From positions 6,670,328 to 6,734,327 of the forward strand of contig NC_017030.1 of assembly GCF_000255295.1 (NCBI RefSeq): a stretch of DNA of 64,000 nucleotides, in the 5' to 3' direction. The notes under the pieces were generated by a model. That model worked only from the letters and a program-made list of their open reading frames with translations, was not told the DNA's origin and did no database searches. The first letter of the stretch is position 1, and the number at the start of each line of letters is the position of its first letter. Origin of the DNA: Corallococcus coralloides DSM 2259 (GTDB taxonomy: Bacteria; Myxococcota; Myxococcia; Myxococcales; Myxococcaceae). A program made the position numbers and the translations under genes. Positions 29,009 to 37,123 of the stretch are shown in pieces.

Positions 29009-29048
29009 CGCCGCATAAGGCTTGAGGCCGCGCTGGCACGGCCTTGGG

Positions 29049-29073
29049 CAAGTGTCCGATTGTCGGACAGGTT
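29049..29073. repeat. Palindrome copy 3 of 4 (left arm decayed)
   Basis: The right arm GTCGGACAGGTT is exact. The left arm reads CAAGTGTCCGAT and keeps only the TGTCCGA core. Confidence 0.85.
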
Positions 29074-29186
29074 CAGGCCGCAGGAAGCCAGAGTTCGCGC
29101 TGTCCTGACAGGCGACGCGGACAGTGGGCCTCGTGTCCATGAAGCTCGGGGACATGCACCGGGGGCGCGCCGGGCACGGCCTTGGG

Positions 29187-29213
29187 AAACCTGTCCGACT
29201 GTCGGACAGGTTT
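29187..29213. repeat. Palindrome copy 4 of 4
   Basis: Perfect 13-base arms around a T: AAACCTGTCCGAC and GTCGGACAGGTTT. It is the best-conserved copy and lies 67 bases from the cyclase stop codon. Confidence 0.9.
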
Positions 29214-29279
29214 CGGCGCTTCGGCTTCCGGGAGGCCGCTTCACGGCACCCACGGCCTCACGAGCTCCTGACGCCCCGC

Positions 29280-31886
29280 TCAGCGCGCGTCCGTGCTGCG
29301 CCGGCCCCAGCGGATGACGCCGTCCCAGTCCTCGGGCGGCGGCGTCTGGATGAGGCGCTGGCAGCGCTGGACGTAGACGCGAGCCACCGGGTCGCCGTGC
29401 TCCACGCCGCAGCGGCGGAACAGCTCCTGGGCCAGGATGAAGTCGCGCCCGTAGTAGGCGGTGAGGGCCTTCTCGTAGAGGGCGATGCCCGCCTGCTTCT
29501 CCGGGGAGAACTCGCCCCGCCGGCCCAGGAGCTCGTGCACGCGCACGGGCTGGGGACGGTCTCTCAGGAGCACGCGGTCCACCTCGCGGAAGACGTACGC
29601 GTCGCTGGCGAGCTGCGCGGTGGCCTGCCCCACCAACACCTGGGTGCCGTACTCCTTGTTGGCCGCCTCCAGCCGGCCGGCCATGCGCACCGCGTCGCCC
29701 ATGACGGTGTAATTGGACTTGAGCTCGCTGCCCATGTCGCCCACCAGCAGATCGCCCGTGTCGATGCCCGCGCGTACCGACAGCCGGTGGCCGAACTGCT
29801 TCTCCCAGAGGGGCTGTTTCTGCGCGAGCGCCGCGTGGAGCTTCAGCGCCGCCTCACAGGCCAGGTGCGCGTGGCGGTCCGTGCGCACGGGCGCGCCCCA
29901 GAAGGCCATCACCGAGTCGCCGATGTACTTGTCCACCTGCCCCGCCGTGGCGCGCACCACGGCGGTCATCTCCGTGAGGAAGCTGTTGAGCAGCGGCACC
30001 AGCTGCTCCGGCGGCAGCGCTTCCGACATGCGCGTGAAGCCCTCGATGTCGCAGAGGTACACGGTCATCTGCCGGCGCTCCGGCTTCATCAGGCTCACGT
30101 CGCGCGCCACCAGCCGCGCCACGTCCGGGCTCACGTAGCGGCCCAGCGCGCTGTGCACGAACTCGCGCACGTCCTGCTCGGTGCGGAAGGCGTAGAGGGT
30201 CGTCACCAGGAACGCGAGCCCGCCGGACCACAGCGGTCCCGCGACGGCGATCCACACCCGGTCATGGACGAACACGTAGCCCGCCGCGCCCACGTAGCCC
30301 GCCCCGGCCGCCACCGCCACGCAGACGAAGAGGAAGGCGCCGCCCACGGAGCGCAGGAGCCAGCTGAACGACAGCGCCAGGAACGCGCCAATGAACGCAA
30401 GCCCCATCGTGGCGAGCATGTCCACCCGGGACGGCGCGCGGGTGATGCCGTCCGACGCGAGGATGTTGGCGAGCGCCTGGCCCAGCACGGCGCCGTTGGC
30501 GATTCCCGGCCCGATGGGCGTCACCCGGCGCTCGGGGGCGTAGCTGCTGGTGTTGGTGAGGATGACGGCGCGGCCTTCCAGGTCGTGGTCGAAGCGGACG
30601 GGCCGCGCCTCCTGCGAGTCGAAGAGGTTGAGCAGCACGTTCCACGCGCGGATGGAGCGGGCGAGCGGGCCACGCGCGCCGCGGGTGGCGGACGGAGCCT
30701 CCCAGCGCAGCAGGCTGTAGCCAGCCGCGTCCATGGGCACGGAGTACTTGTCCCCGATGTAGAGACGCCCGTCCGCGTACCGCAGCTTCTGCGTGCCCGC
30801 GAGCCGCATGGCGGCGGCCAGGGGCAGCGAGGGCAGGACGTAGCGCTCGCCACCGCGCGGGCTGTACGCGACCAGGTGGGGCACGCCGCGCACCACACCG
30901 TCGGGGTCCGCGGGCAGCGTGGTGGCGCCGTAGCCGCTGGCCTGGCTGAGCAGCGGCGTCACCGGGTGCTGGAGCTGGCGCACCTCCAGGAGCTTCTCCG
31001 GATCCAGCCCCTGCACCTGCACGGAGGCCAGGGCGAGGAACAGGTCCGACGGGGCCACGCGGAAGGCGTCGTCCGCGGCGCGGCGCTCCTGGATGGCCGC
31101 GGCGGCGGTGCCCATCTGCTCGCCCAGGCTGCGGCCCTCGCCCTCGTCCGCGACGCCGGCCCACACTTCCAGGGCCTTGCCGGCGGGGATGAGGAACGCG
31201 GGGCGCTGGAGGGCGAGGACGGACTGGGCGCGGGTGCGGGCCTCGGTGACGCTGGGGTAGCTGCCCAGACGGACGCGGTAGGGCCACAGGCGGCCGGTGG
31301 GCGGCAGCGTGCGGGTGCCCTCGGCGCCCCAGCGGAAGGCGAGCACGGAGTGGCCGGGGTCCTGGTCCAGGAGGGCGCGGAGTGCGTCGTCATCCTGGGA
31401 CAGGGCGCCCCGGCCCGAGCGCGTGGGGGTGACGCAGGCGCGAGGGCTGAGCTCCGGATAGGCGAAGTCCAGCATCACCACGGAGGCGCCCTCCTCCACC
31501 AGGCGGTGCACCATGCCGCCCATGACCTGGCGCGGCCACGGGTACGCGGCGATGTCCGCGCGGGGGCCCTGCTGGGCCTCGGCGAGCGTGTCGTCGTCGA
31601 TGGAGACGAGCACCACGCGGTCGGAGCGCTCGGACACCTCTCCCAGCTGGCGGATGCGCCAGTCGTAGAAGACGCGCTCGCCGCCGTCGATCCATCGCGA
31701 GAGCCCGTCGATGAAGCCGGAGGGCGACAGCAGGGGCGCGGGCGTGTCGTCCGGCCGTACGGGGCCCGTGTCACGTTGGGAGACGAGCAGGCCCAGCAGG
31801 CAGCCGAACAGGGCCGCCATGGCGAGCGAGAAGCCGAGCCGGTGGAGGAAGCGGCGGCCAGAGGAGTGGATGCGGAGGCGTTGCAC
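29280..31886 (-). CDS. CHASE2-domain class III nucleotide cyclase with altered active site
   Basis: This 868-residue protein has one span near the N terminus (LAMAALFGCLLGLLV), a long extracytoplasmic CHASE2-type sensor (about 40-430), three clustered spans (about 440-540), a cyclase domain (about 575-750) and a TPR-like C-terminal tail. Cyclase motifs: metal Asp residues in YLCDIEGFT and YIGDSVM, and Lys in DKYIGD. The segment that should read GDxVNxAxRxE is GDAVRMAGRLE, so the transition-state Asn is Arg, while the later Arg is kept. Activity may be low or changed. GTG at 31886 supplies a basic segment before span 1; ATG at 31820 is the alternative, and neither has a strong ribosome site. 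Confidence 0.87.
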   Translation of the reverse strand: MQRLRIHSSGRRFLHRLGFSLAMAALFGCLLGLLVSQRDTGPVRPDDTPAPLLSPSGFIDGLSRWIDGGERVFYDWRIRQLGEVSERSDRVVLVSIDDDTLAEAQQGPRADIAAYPWPRQVMGGMVHRLVEEGASVVMLDFAYPELSPRACVTPTRSGRGALSQDDDALRALLDQDPGHSVLAFRWGAEGTRTLPPTGRLWPYRVRLGSYPSVTEARTRAQSVLALQRPAFLIPAGKALEVWAGVADEGEGRSLGEQMGTAAAAIQERRAADDAFRVAPSDLFLALASVQVQGLDPEKLLEVRQLQHPVTPLLSQASGYGATTLPADPDGVVRGVPHLVAYSPRGGERYVLPSLPLAAAMRLAGTQKLRYADGRLYIGDKYSVPMDAAGYSLLRWEAPSATRGARGPLARSIRAWNVLLNLFDSQEARPVRFDHDLEGRAVILTNTSSYAPERRVTPIGPGIANGAVLGQALANILASDGITRAPSRVDMLATMGLAFIGAFLALSFSWLLRSVGGAFLFVCVAVAAGAGYVGAAGYVFVHDRVWIAVAGPLWSGGLAFLVTTLYAFRTEQDVREFVHSALGRYVSPDVARLVARDVSLMKPERRQMTVYLCDIEGFTRMSEALPPEQLVPLLNSFLTEMTAVVRATAGQVDKYIGDSVMAFWGAPVRTDRHAHLACEAALKLHAALAQKQPLWEKQFGHRLSVRAGIDTGDLLVGDMGSELKSNYTVMGDAVRMAGRLEAANKEYGTQVLVGQATAQLASDAYVFREVDRVLLRDRPQPVRVHELLGRRGEFSPEKQAGIALYEKALTAYYGRDFILAQELFRRCGVEHGDPVARVYVQRCQRLIQTPPPEDWDGVIRWGRRSTDAR

Positions 31887-31985
31887 GAGCGGCGTACAGG
31901 ATACTCCGATGGGGGCTCGCGCCCATGGGCAACACGCGCGGTATGGTTGGCCGCCGTCACCCGTGCCCCGTTCAAGAGAGTGCCC

Positions 31986-32840
31986 ATGAAACGCCTGTTG
32001 CTGTCCGCCCTGGCCACCGTGTCCCTGCTGTCGCCGCTCGCCTGTGACCTGGAGAAGACGACCCACCAGCTCAAGGCGGACCACGTCATCGTGGGCACCC
32101 TGCTCGCGACGCCGCAGGTGGAGGTGTCCGCGCTGGCGCTGGCGGGCTACGACGGGGGGACCAATGGCGGGGACGTGGTGACCTTCCCCGGGCAGACGGC
32201 GGCGTTCGTGTTCTTCGGGACGAAGTCGGGGGAGAACGCGCAGCCGCAGGGCCTGAGTGGGGCCACCGTGACGCTGAACGCCGGGAGCTCGGCGGGAGTT
32301 CCGCTCAACGGCCAGGGCGGCGGCAGCTACGGCGTGACGAGCGACTCCACGGACGACCTGAAGTACGCGTCCGGCGCCACCTATTCGTTCTTCGCGGAGC
32401 AGGGCGGGACGAAGTACGAGGCGCGGGTGGAGGACGCGCCGACGAAGGAGGCCATCTCGAAGTTCCACCCGGCGGAGGGCTTCGTGCGCCACAACGCCAA
32501 CACGGCGTTCGAGTTCGAGCGGCCGGCGCCTCCGCCGAACCAGGACCGGACGCTGGGCTTCGTGACGGTGGTGCCGCTGGGCTCGAACGGGGAGAAGGGC
32601 GAGGCCACCTATTCGAACGTGCCCACGTCGCCGGTGGAGTTCCTCCAGCTGGCGGCGACCCCGGCGCTGTTCCGCGAGGCGCGCGTGACGATTCCCGCCA
32701 CGGCGTTCCCGAACCCCAAGCAGGCCTACCTCGTCATCTTCCAGGCCGTGCGCATGGGCGGCCCGGAGTCCGACAACCTCTTCCTGGGCAGCGTCGTCCT
32801 GGCGGGCACCGCGGAAGTGGGCATCGTCCGGACGAACTGA
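31986..32840 (+). CDS. Lipoprotein of unknown function
   Basis: This 284-residue protein has a clear lipoprotein signal peptide (KRLLLSALATVSLLSPLAC, Cys20). The mature part is mostly beta-strand-like, Gly/Thr/Ser-rich, with GLSGATVTLN resembling one strand of an Ig or carboxypeptidase-regulatory fold. No catalytic motif is seen. The ATG at 31986 follows AAGAGAG; the same frame is open for almost 3 kb upstream, but that is a shadow of the cyclase gene. It is divergent from the cyclase gene and convergent with the next gene. Confidence 0.75.
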   Translation: MKRLLLSALATVSLLSPLACDLEKTTHQLKADHVIVGTLLATPQVEVSALALAGYDGGTNGGDVVTFPGQTAAFVFFGTKSGENAQPQGLSGATVTLNAGSSAGVPLNGQGGGSYGVTSDSTDDLKYASGATYSFFAEQGGTKYEARVEDAPTKEAISKFHPAEGFVRHNANTAFEFERPAPPPNQDRTLGFVTVVPLGSNGEKGEATYSNVPTSPVEFLQLAATPALFREARVTIPATAFPNPKQAYLVIFQAVRMGGPESDNLFLGSVVLAGTAEVGIVRTN

Positions 32841-32846
32841 GCGCGG

Positions 32847-33827
32847 CTAGCCGGCCTCGATGTCCAGGCCGATGCGCTCCTCCAGCTTGAGGCGCAGGAG
32901 GTGGCCCGCGAAGCGTTCCGACTCTTCGCGGGTGAGGATGCTGCGGAAGTCCGGACCGTCCGCGATCTCCACCTCCATCACGGCGCCGCGCTGGAGGAGG
33001 CGGAAGAAGTCCTCCCCTCCCCCGGGCCTGGGCACGCGCAGGGGGATGAAGCCCTTGAGCGGCACGACGTCCGTGCTCGCGTCGATGACGCGCAGCAGGC
33101 CCGGTGCGTCCGGGCGCACGGCGTCGGAGGCGACGGACTCCTCCGCGTAGAGCGGCGCGGGCGGCAGCGAGAGGTCCTCGGTGGAGTCGTCGAAGAGGAA
33201 GCCGTAGCGGGACGGCACCCGCTGCGTCAGCAGGTAGCAGAGCAGGACGGCCTCGTCCGGCTGCACGCGCGCGACGTGGAGGATGGAGCGCTCCGCGCCC
33301 ACCCGTCGCAGGAGCAGCGTGAGGTGCGGCTGGCTGCGCTGGAGGTAGCGCTGGACGCGGTCCAGCAGCGTGGCGCGGACCTCCGTGAACGCGGCCTGGT
33401 AGCGGGCTTCACTCTCCGCTTCGCGCTGGGAGACGGCGTCACGCGCCTTGGCGAGCCTGGCTTCCGCGTCGCGCAGGAAGTCGCTGGCGGCTCCCTGTGG
33501 CTGGAGGCCCGGGGTCGTCGAACCGGTGTCCATGCCCGCGGCGCGCACCGCGCCCAGCAGGAATGAGCCCTGTTGCGTGAGCCGGGCCTGCTCCTCGCGA
33601 AACTGGATGACGGAGGCGGCGTGGCCGCGCTTCAGCTCCTCCCAGGCGTCGTAGGCGGACTCCAGCGTCTCCAGCGCGCGCAACTGCCCCAGCGCACCGT
33701 CGGGTCCGGCGGCCCACGGCGTGTCTGTGTTTCGCACGGGGAGCGCCGGGGACGCGTCCACGGCGGGCACATCCACGGGCGTGTCATGTCTGGGTGGCGG
33801 TGTCGGCCCGGGCGGCTTCTTGCTCAT
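32847..33827 (-). CDS. Hypothetical cytoplasmic protein
   Basis: This 326-residue protein is not recognised. It has a Pro-rich N terminus (residues 1-40), a long charged helical region (about 45-165, many Glu, Arg and Ala, likely coiled coil) and a mixed alpha/beta C-terminal domain (about 170-326) with VLLCYLLTQRVPSRYGFLF and DVVPLKGFIPLRVPRPGGGE. There is no signal peptide or membrane span. It ends 6 bases from the convergent lipoprotein gene and lies downstream of the small-membrane-protein operon, separated by a hairpin. Confidence 0.65.
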   Translation of the reverse strand: MSKKPPGPTPPPRHDTPVDVPAVDASPALPVRNTDTPWAAGPDGALGQLRALETLESAYDAWEELKRGHAASVIQFREEQARLTQQGSFLLGAVRAAGMDTGSTTPGLQPQGAASDFLRDAEARLAKARDAVSQREAESEARYQAAFTEVRATLLDRVQRYLQRSQPHLTLLLRRVGAERSILHVARVQPDEAVLLCYLLTQRVPSRYGFLFDDSTEDLSLPPAPLYAEESVASDAVRPDAPGLLRVIDASTDVVPLKGFIPLRVPRPGGGEDFFRLLQRGAVMEVEIADGPDFRSILTREESERFAGHLLRLKLEERIGLDIEAG

Positions 33828-33873
33828 CGCCTCGCATCCTAGGCCATCCGCCCTGCCCCTCCGCCGGAAACAC

Positions 33874-33904
33874 GAAGGCCCCTCCCCGCCTGGAGCGGGA
33901 AGAG
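33874..33904 (-). terminator. Terminator hairpin of the small membrane protein operon
   Basis: GGCCCCTCCCCGC and GCGGGAAGAGGCC pair with two mismatches around a five-base loop. On the minus strand the stem is followed by TTCGTGTTT. It lies between the stop at 33938 and the next start at 33827. Confidence 0.5.
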
Positions 33905-33937
33905 GCCCGTGTGTGACTTCAAAGCCACGCCCTGGAA

Positions 33938-34246
33938 TCAGGTCGTCCGCTGGCCCGGCGGCACCGTGGAGCCGGCACCCGCTTGCGTCTCCGTGCCACG
34001 CGCGTTGTTGATGGCCGTGGCGAGCTTGTCCTGGCCGCCCTGGATGCGCTGGCGCAGGTCACCGCGCAGCTGCTGGCCCGGCTTGTCCGCGAGCAGCAGG
34101 CCCACGCCCACGCCCACGAGCACGCCCGCCGCGAAGATGCCCAGCGCCGGCAGCGCCGTCTCCGCCGTCGTGCGACGCGTCTCCAGGCCGATGAGGTCCA
34201 GCACGTCGTCGCGGTCCAGCTTCTTCAAGTCCTTCAGGCTCAGCAT
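33938..34246 (-). CDS. YtxH-like small membrane protein
   Basis: This 102-residue protein has an N-terminal charged helix (LSLKDLKKLDRDDVLDLIGLE), one Gly-rich span (ALPALGIFAAGVLVGVGVGLLLA, about 37-60), and then the basic amphipathic stretch KPGQQLRGDLRQRIQGGQDKLA, the usual form of YtxH-type stress proteins. The ATG at 34246 is chosen because the codons upstream are Arg/Pro-rich non-coding text. It is last in a run of five small membrane genes read leftward. Confidence 0.7.
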   Translation of the reverse strand: MLSLKDLKKLDRDDVLDLIGLETRRTTAETALPALGIFAAGVLVGVGVGLLLADKPGQQLRGDLRQRIQGGQDKLATAINNARGTETQAGAGSTVPPGQRTT

Positions 34247-34301
34247 GTCCGACTCCGGGGAAATGACTTCGGGGAAAGACGTGGGGTGCTGCGAAAGAAT
34301 C

Positions 34302-34679
34302 CTAGACGCTGCCCGAGGGCGGCGTGCCCCGGCCCGTCTGATAGCCCTGGAAGGCGGACTCCGCCATGCCCATGAGCTCATCCTTCACGAAGGGCAGCGC
34401 GGCCAGCCGCACGCCCAGCTTGAGGATGCGCCCGGTCAGCGGCGTGAAGAGGCCGCCGCCCAGCACGTAGCCCACGCCCACGGCGATGGCCAACGTGCCA
34501 TAGGGGTTGCGCTCCACGCGCCCCTTCAGGTCCAGCGCCTGCCCCAGGTCCGCCACCGCGCTGCGCGCGTTGCCGATGAACTGCTGCGCGTCCGAGCCCA
34601 GCTGATCCACGCGCTGGCCGAAGCCCGCGTCCTCGCCGTGCCCCGTGCCGTTGCCCGTCGTGCCCGAGTAGTTCGTCAT
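34302..34679 (-). CDS. Small membrane-associated protein of unknown function
   Basis: This 125-residue protein starts with a Gly/Asn/Thr-rich segment and then an amphipathic helix (QFIGNARSAVADLGQALDLKG). A Gly-rich span follows (YGTLAIAVGVGYVLGGGLF, about 59-78) and a second hydrophobic helix (LKLGVRLAALPF). The NPYG motif before the span recurs as HPYACVG in the DUF3618 protein of the same operon, as in ElaB/YqjD-like ribosome- or membrane-tethered stress proteins. No known name applies. Confidence 0.65.
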   Translation of the reverse strand: MTNYSGTTGNGTGHGEDAGFGQRVDQLGSDAQQFIGNARSAVADLGQALDLKGRVERNPYGTLAIAVGVGYVLGGGLFTPLTGRILKLGVRLAALPFVKDELMGMAESAFQGYQTGRGTPPSGSV

Positions 34680-34706
34680 GTCCGTGCTCCCTTGTCCGGC
34701 AACCGG

Positions 34707-34901
34707 TTAGCGGGACGCGATGCGGCCCACGATGAAGCCCACCGCGATGGCGCCCAGCAGGCAGGTGCCCGGGTTGGCCTTGATGAACCCGACGACCTGA
34801 TGGTTCAGGTCCACCAGGTTCTGCCGCGCCTCGTCCATGTTCGGCAGCTGGTCCTGAAGCTGCCGCGCCCGGTCTGCCATCTGCTGCGGATTGATTTCCA
34901 T
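34707..34901 (-). CDS. Very small membrane protein (64 residues)
   Basis: The protein has an amphipathic N-terminal half (ADRARQLQDQLPNMDEARQ) and one C-terminal span (NPGTCLLGAIAVGFIVGRIASR). The motif K-x-NPGTCLLGAIAVGFIVGR is the YqjD/ElaB-type anchor also seen in its neighbours. The ATG at 34901 has AGAGGG six bases upstream; a longer form starting at 34955 is possible but has a poor ribosome site. Confidence 0.65.
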   Translation of the reverse strand: MEINPQQMADRARQLQDQLPNMDEARQNLVDLNHQVVGFIKANPGTCLLGAIAVGFIVGRIASR

Positions 34902-34975
34902 GGAAGCCCTCTGCTGTGCGTTCGTTTTTCCGATTGCGTCTTGAAGCTTTTGCATCCGGACCCGCTGGCGCAGCT

Positions 34976-35185
34976 TCAGCGCCGCGAGCCCACCAGGTAA
35001 CCCACGAGGAAGGCGGTCCCCACGCAGGCGTAGGGATGCTTGCGCACCCACTGGCGCCAGTCGGTGACTTCCGCCACCTCCACCTTGAGCGCGCTCACCG
35101 ACGTGGCCAGGTCGGCCCGGGTGCGCTCGATTTCCTCGCGAAGCGCCGCGCTCGTGCGCGGCAGGTGTCCATTGCTAGCGGCCAT
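34976..35185 (-). CDS. DUF3618 family small membrane protein
   Basis: This 69-residue protein has the DUF3618 pattern: a helix AALREEIERTRADLATSVSAL and a C-terminal one-span anchor HPYACVGTAFLVGYLVGS. DUF3618 genes usually stand beside the holin-like gene that also precedes this one. The start overlaps the end of the upstream gene by 11 bases, a sign of coupling. Confidence 0.8.
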   Translation of the reverse strand: MAASNGHLPRTSAALREEIERTRADLATSVSALKVEVAEVTDWRQWVRKHPYACVGTAFLVGYLVGSRR

Positions 35186-35648
35186 CCCGCGGCTCCTTGA
35201 AAGCCATTCCCGTCGTGTCCTTCAGCGTGTTCACCCCGGGCGTCGCGGCCACCCGCGGCTGCGCCGTGGTGAGCGCCGCCATGCTGCGCGACAGCTCGCT
35301 CACGCTGTCATCCATCATCTGGCGTGACTTCATCCGCTTCACCGCGCGCAGGATGCCCAGGCCTCCGCCCACCAGGTTCGCCGCGCCCACCAGGGCCAGC
35401 GCCCCCGCCCACCCCGTCCACGGAGCGAGCACGGCCGCCAGCGCCCCGCAGACGAAGGCGTACCCCACGAGCAGGAAGGGCACGAACACGGCGATGCTCG
35501 CCACGTCCAGGCCCATGGCCTTCGCGTCCTCCGCCAGCTCCACGCGCGCCAGCTGGAGGTGCTGCGTCACCAACCGACTGAAGCCGTCCGCCATGCGCCC
35601 GACGAGCGCGGCGACGCCGCGATCCGTCTGTTCACTGCCCACGTGCAT
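35175..35648 (-). CDS. Holin-like membrane protein (Phage_holin_3_6 / Actinobacterial holin-X type)
   Basis: This 157-residue protein has an N-terminal helix LVTQHLQLARVELAEDAKAMG, the common opening of this family, then two close membrane spans (about 51-70 and 78-97). The basic helix RAVKRMKSRQ follows, and a disordered tail. Despite the name, these are chromosomal envelope or stress proteins, not lysis holins. It is the first gene of the five-gene leftward operon 35648-33938. Confidence 0.78.
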   Translation of the reverse strand: MHVGSEQTDRGVAALVGRMADGFSRLVTQHLQLARVELAEDAKAMGLDVASIAVFVPFLLVGYAFVCGALAAVLAPWTGWAGALALVGAANLVGGGLGILRAVKRMKSRQMMDDSVSELSRSMAALTTAQPRVAATPGVNTLKDTTGMAFKEPRDGR

Positions 35649-35817
35649 GCGCTCTCCGGCCGACGCTCACGTCCCTGTGCGCGTGGGCGCCAACCTAGGC
35701 ACCCCACCTCCCCGCGACAACCACGGCGCGAGGAATTTGTCCGGCGTTCGCCAGCGTCGGCCACTCAACGCGAGAAACCACCGGACCCGCGTGCGAGCCT
35801 ACCGCAAGCCCACACCC

Positions 35818-36582
35818 CTAGCCGATCAGCTGCACCGGCGGTGCGACCGGCGGCTGCACGGCGATGGGCGCCTCGAAGCGCATCACCAGCGGCAGGTGGT
35901 CCGACGCCACCCGGCTCAGCGGCGAGCGGTGCGGCGTCACCGACACGGGCCTCACCCCCGAGTCCACGTAGATGCGATCCAGGCGGAACAGGGGCAGCCG
36001 CGTGGGGTACGTGCGCGCGGCGGCGCCCAGTTCGAACGCGGCGTCGTGGATGGCCTCGCGCACGAGCGACGACACCGGCCCGTTGCCCCAGGAGTTGAAG
36101 TCTCCGCACACCACCATGGGGTCCTTGCGGGCCGCGTCGCGGAGCAGGTCGGCGGACAGCAGGAGCGCTTCCTGCCGCCGCCGTTCGCTCACGGACAATC
36201 CCAGGTGGAGGCAGAAGACGTGCAGCTGCTGCCCCCCTCCCAGGTCCAGGTCGCACCGCAACGCGCCCCGGGGCTCGCGGCGCGGCACGCTCAAGTCATA
36301 GTTCTTCGACTTGAGCACCGGCAGCCGGCTGAGGATGGCGTTGCCATACCGGCGGCCGTTTCGGACCACGTTGGGTCCGAAGGCCATGTGCATCCCGAGC
36401 ATCTCGGCCAGGTGCTCGGGCTGGTCCTCCCGGGGCGTCTTGCCCCGGAAGTCCCCTACCTCCTGCAGGGCGATGATGTCCGCGTTCACCTCGCGCAAGA
36501 CCGAGCCCACGCGCTCCAGGTCGAAGGCTCCGTCCACGCCAATGCCGGAGTGGATGTTGTAGGAGACCAGGGTCAGCTCCAC
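35818..36582 (-). CDS. Endonuclease/exonuclease/phosphatase (EEP) family protein
   Basis: This 254-residue enzyme has the EEP fold: LVSYNIHSGIG (Asn), ADIIALQEVGDF (metal Glu), FCLHLGLSV (His), VVCGDFNSW (Asp-x-Asn) and ASDHLPLVMRFE (Asp-His pair). All residues needed for divalent-metal phosphodiester or phosphomonoester hydrolysis are present. The family spans DNases, inositol phosphatases and sphingomyelinases, so the substrate is open. There is no signal peptide. The start is GTG at 36582, after GGGGAGGG; it lies 25 bases behind the preceding gene in the same direction and is probably in one transcript with it. Confidence 0.85.
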   Translation of the reverse strand: MELTLVSYNIHSGIGVDGAFDLERVGSVLREVNADIIALQEVGDFRGKTPREDQPEHLAEMLGMHMAFGPNVVRNGRRYGNAILSRLPVLKSKNYDLSVPRREPRGALRCDLDLGGGQQLHVFCLHLGLSVSERRRQEALLLSADLLRDAARKDPMVVCGDFNSWGNGPVSSLVREAIHDAAFELGAAARTYPTRLPLFRLDRIYVDSGVRPVSVTPHRSPLSRVASDHLPLVMRFEAPIAVQPPVAPPVQLIG

Positions 36583-36607
36583 GCGTCGTTCACCCTCCCC
36601 TTCTTGC

Positions 36608-37123
36608 TCAGGCCGGAATGATGCGGCGGGCCGCCATGCGCACCGCCTGGAAGGGCAGCGACGCCAGGCGCTGCATCGCCGTCGCCACGTCGCCCACGCC
36701 GGACTGGATGGCCTTGAGCTGCCGGCGCGCCTCGTCCATGAGGTCCGGCAGCCGGCCCTGCTGCATCGGCCGCTCCTGCGTGGGCGGCAGCGCGCCAATG
36801 GGCGCCGTCGTCCCGATGACGGGTGACGGGGCCGCCTTGCGCTGCTTCTTCGAGGCGCCGCTCGCGCGAGACACCGGCCCGTGGGAGAACTTGGCGTCCG
36901 CCTCCGGACGGGCCAGCTCCTCCAGTTGGAGCTCCATCTTGCGCGCGGTGAGGATCTCCTCCGTCTGCGCGTGGCTCTTGCCGTAGTGGACGCCCTCGTG
37001 TTCGTCCACCGACACCCGCGATGACTGGGCAAGGTGCGCCTTGTCGCGCTGACGCAGGCTGCGCTTCTGCGGCGGCAGCGTCTTGGGAACCTGGAAGTGG
37101 TCGAAGCTGTAGGAGCGAGGCAT
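36608..37123 (-). CDS. Hypothetical basic protein
   Basis: This 171-residue protein is not recognised. It starts MPRSYSFDHFQVPKTLP, is rich in Lys, Arg and Gln, and has HEGVHYGKSHAQTEEILTAR in the middle and an amphipathic C-terminal helix (LMDEARRQLKAIQSGVGD to VRMAARRIIP) that could sit on a membrane or polymer. There is no signal peptide. A strong GGGAGGG lies six bases before the ATG. It is the first gene of a two-gene run with the EEP enzyme. Confidence 0.6.
   Translation of the reverse strand: MPRSYSFDHFQVPKTLPPQKRSLRQRDKAHLAQSSRVSVDEHEGVHYGKSHAQTEEILTARKMELQLEELARPEADAKFSHGPVSRASGASKKQRKAAPSPVIGTTAPIGALPPTQERPMQQGRLPDLMDEARRQLKAIQSGVGDVATAMQRLASLPFQAVRMAARRIIPA

Larger units (their letters stand above)
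28643..29279. other. 637-base non-coding region holding a palindrome-tagged direct-repeat array
   Basis: No gene is supported here. Several frames are open because the region is G+C-rich, but they give repeats such as LSDRF that come from the palindromes. The region separates the end of the rightward lipoprotein gene from the end of the leftward CHASE2 cyclase gene, so both neighbours are convergent and the repeats sit in a 3'-3' gap. Confidence 0.75.

Noticed and set aside
28817..29213. CRISPR array
   Set aside because: Spacings are irregular (167, 65, 139), the intervening DNA is itself repeated, and there are no cas genes.
29124..31985. Upstream extension of the lipoprotein frame at 31986-32840
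   Set aside because: It is antisense to the CHASE2 cyclase; the lipoprotein signal peptide starts exactly at 31986.
35175..35648. Prophage remnant because of the holin-like protein
   Set aside because: This holin family is chromosomal and paired with DUF3618; no other phage gene, integrase or att repeat is nearby.
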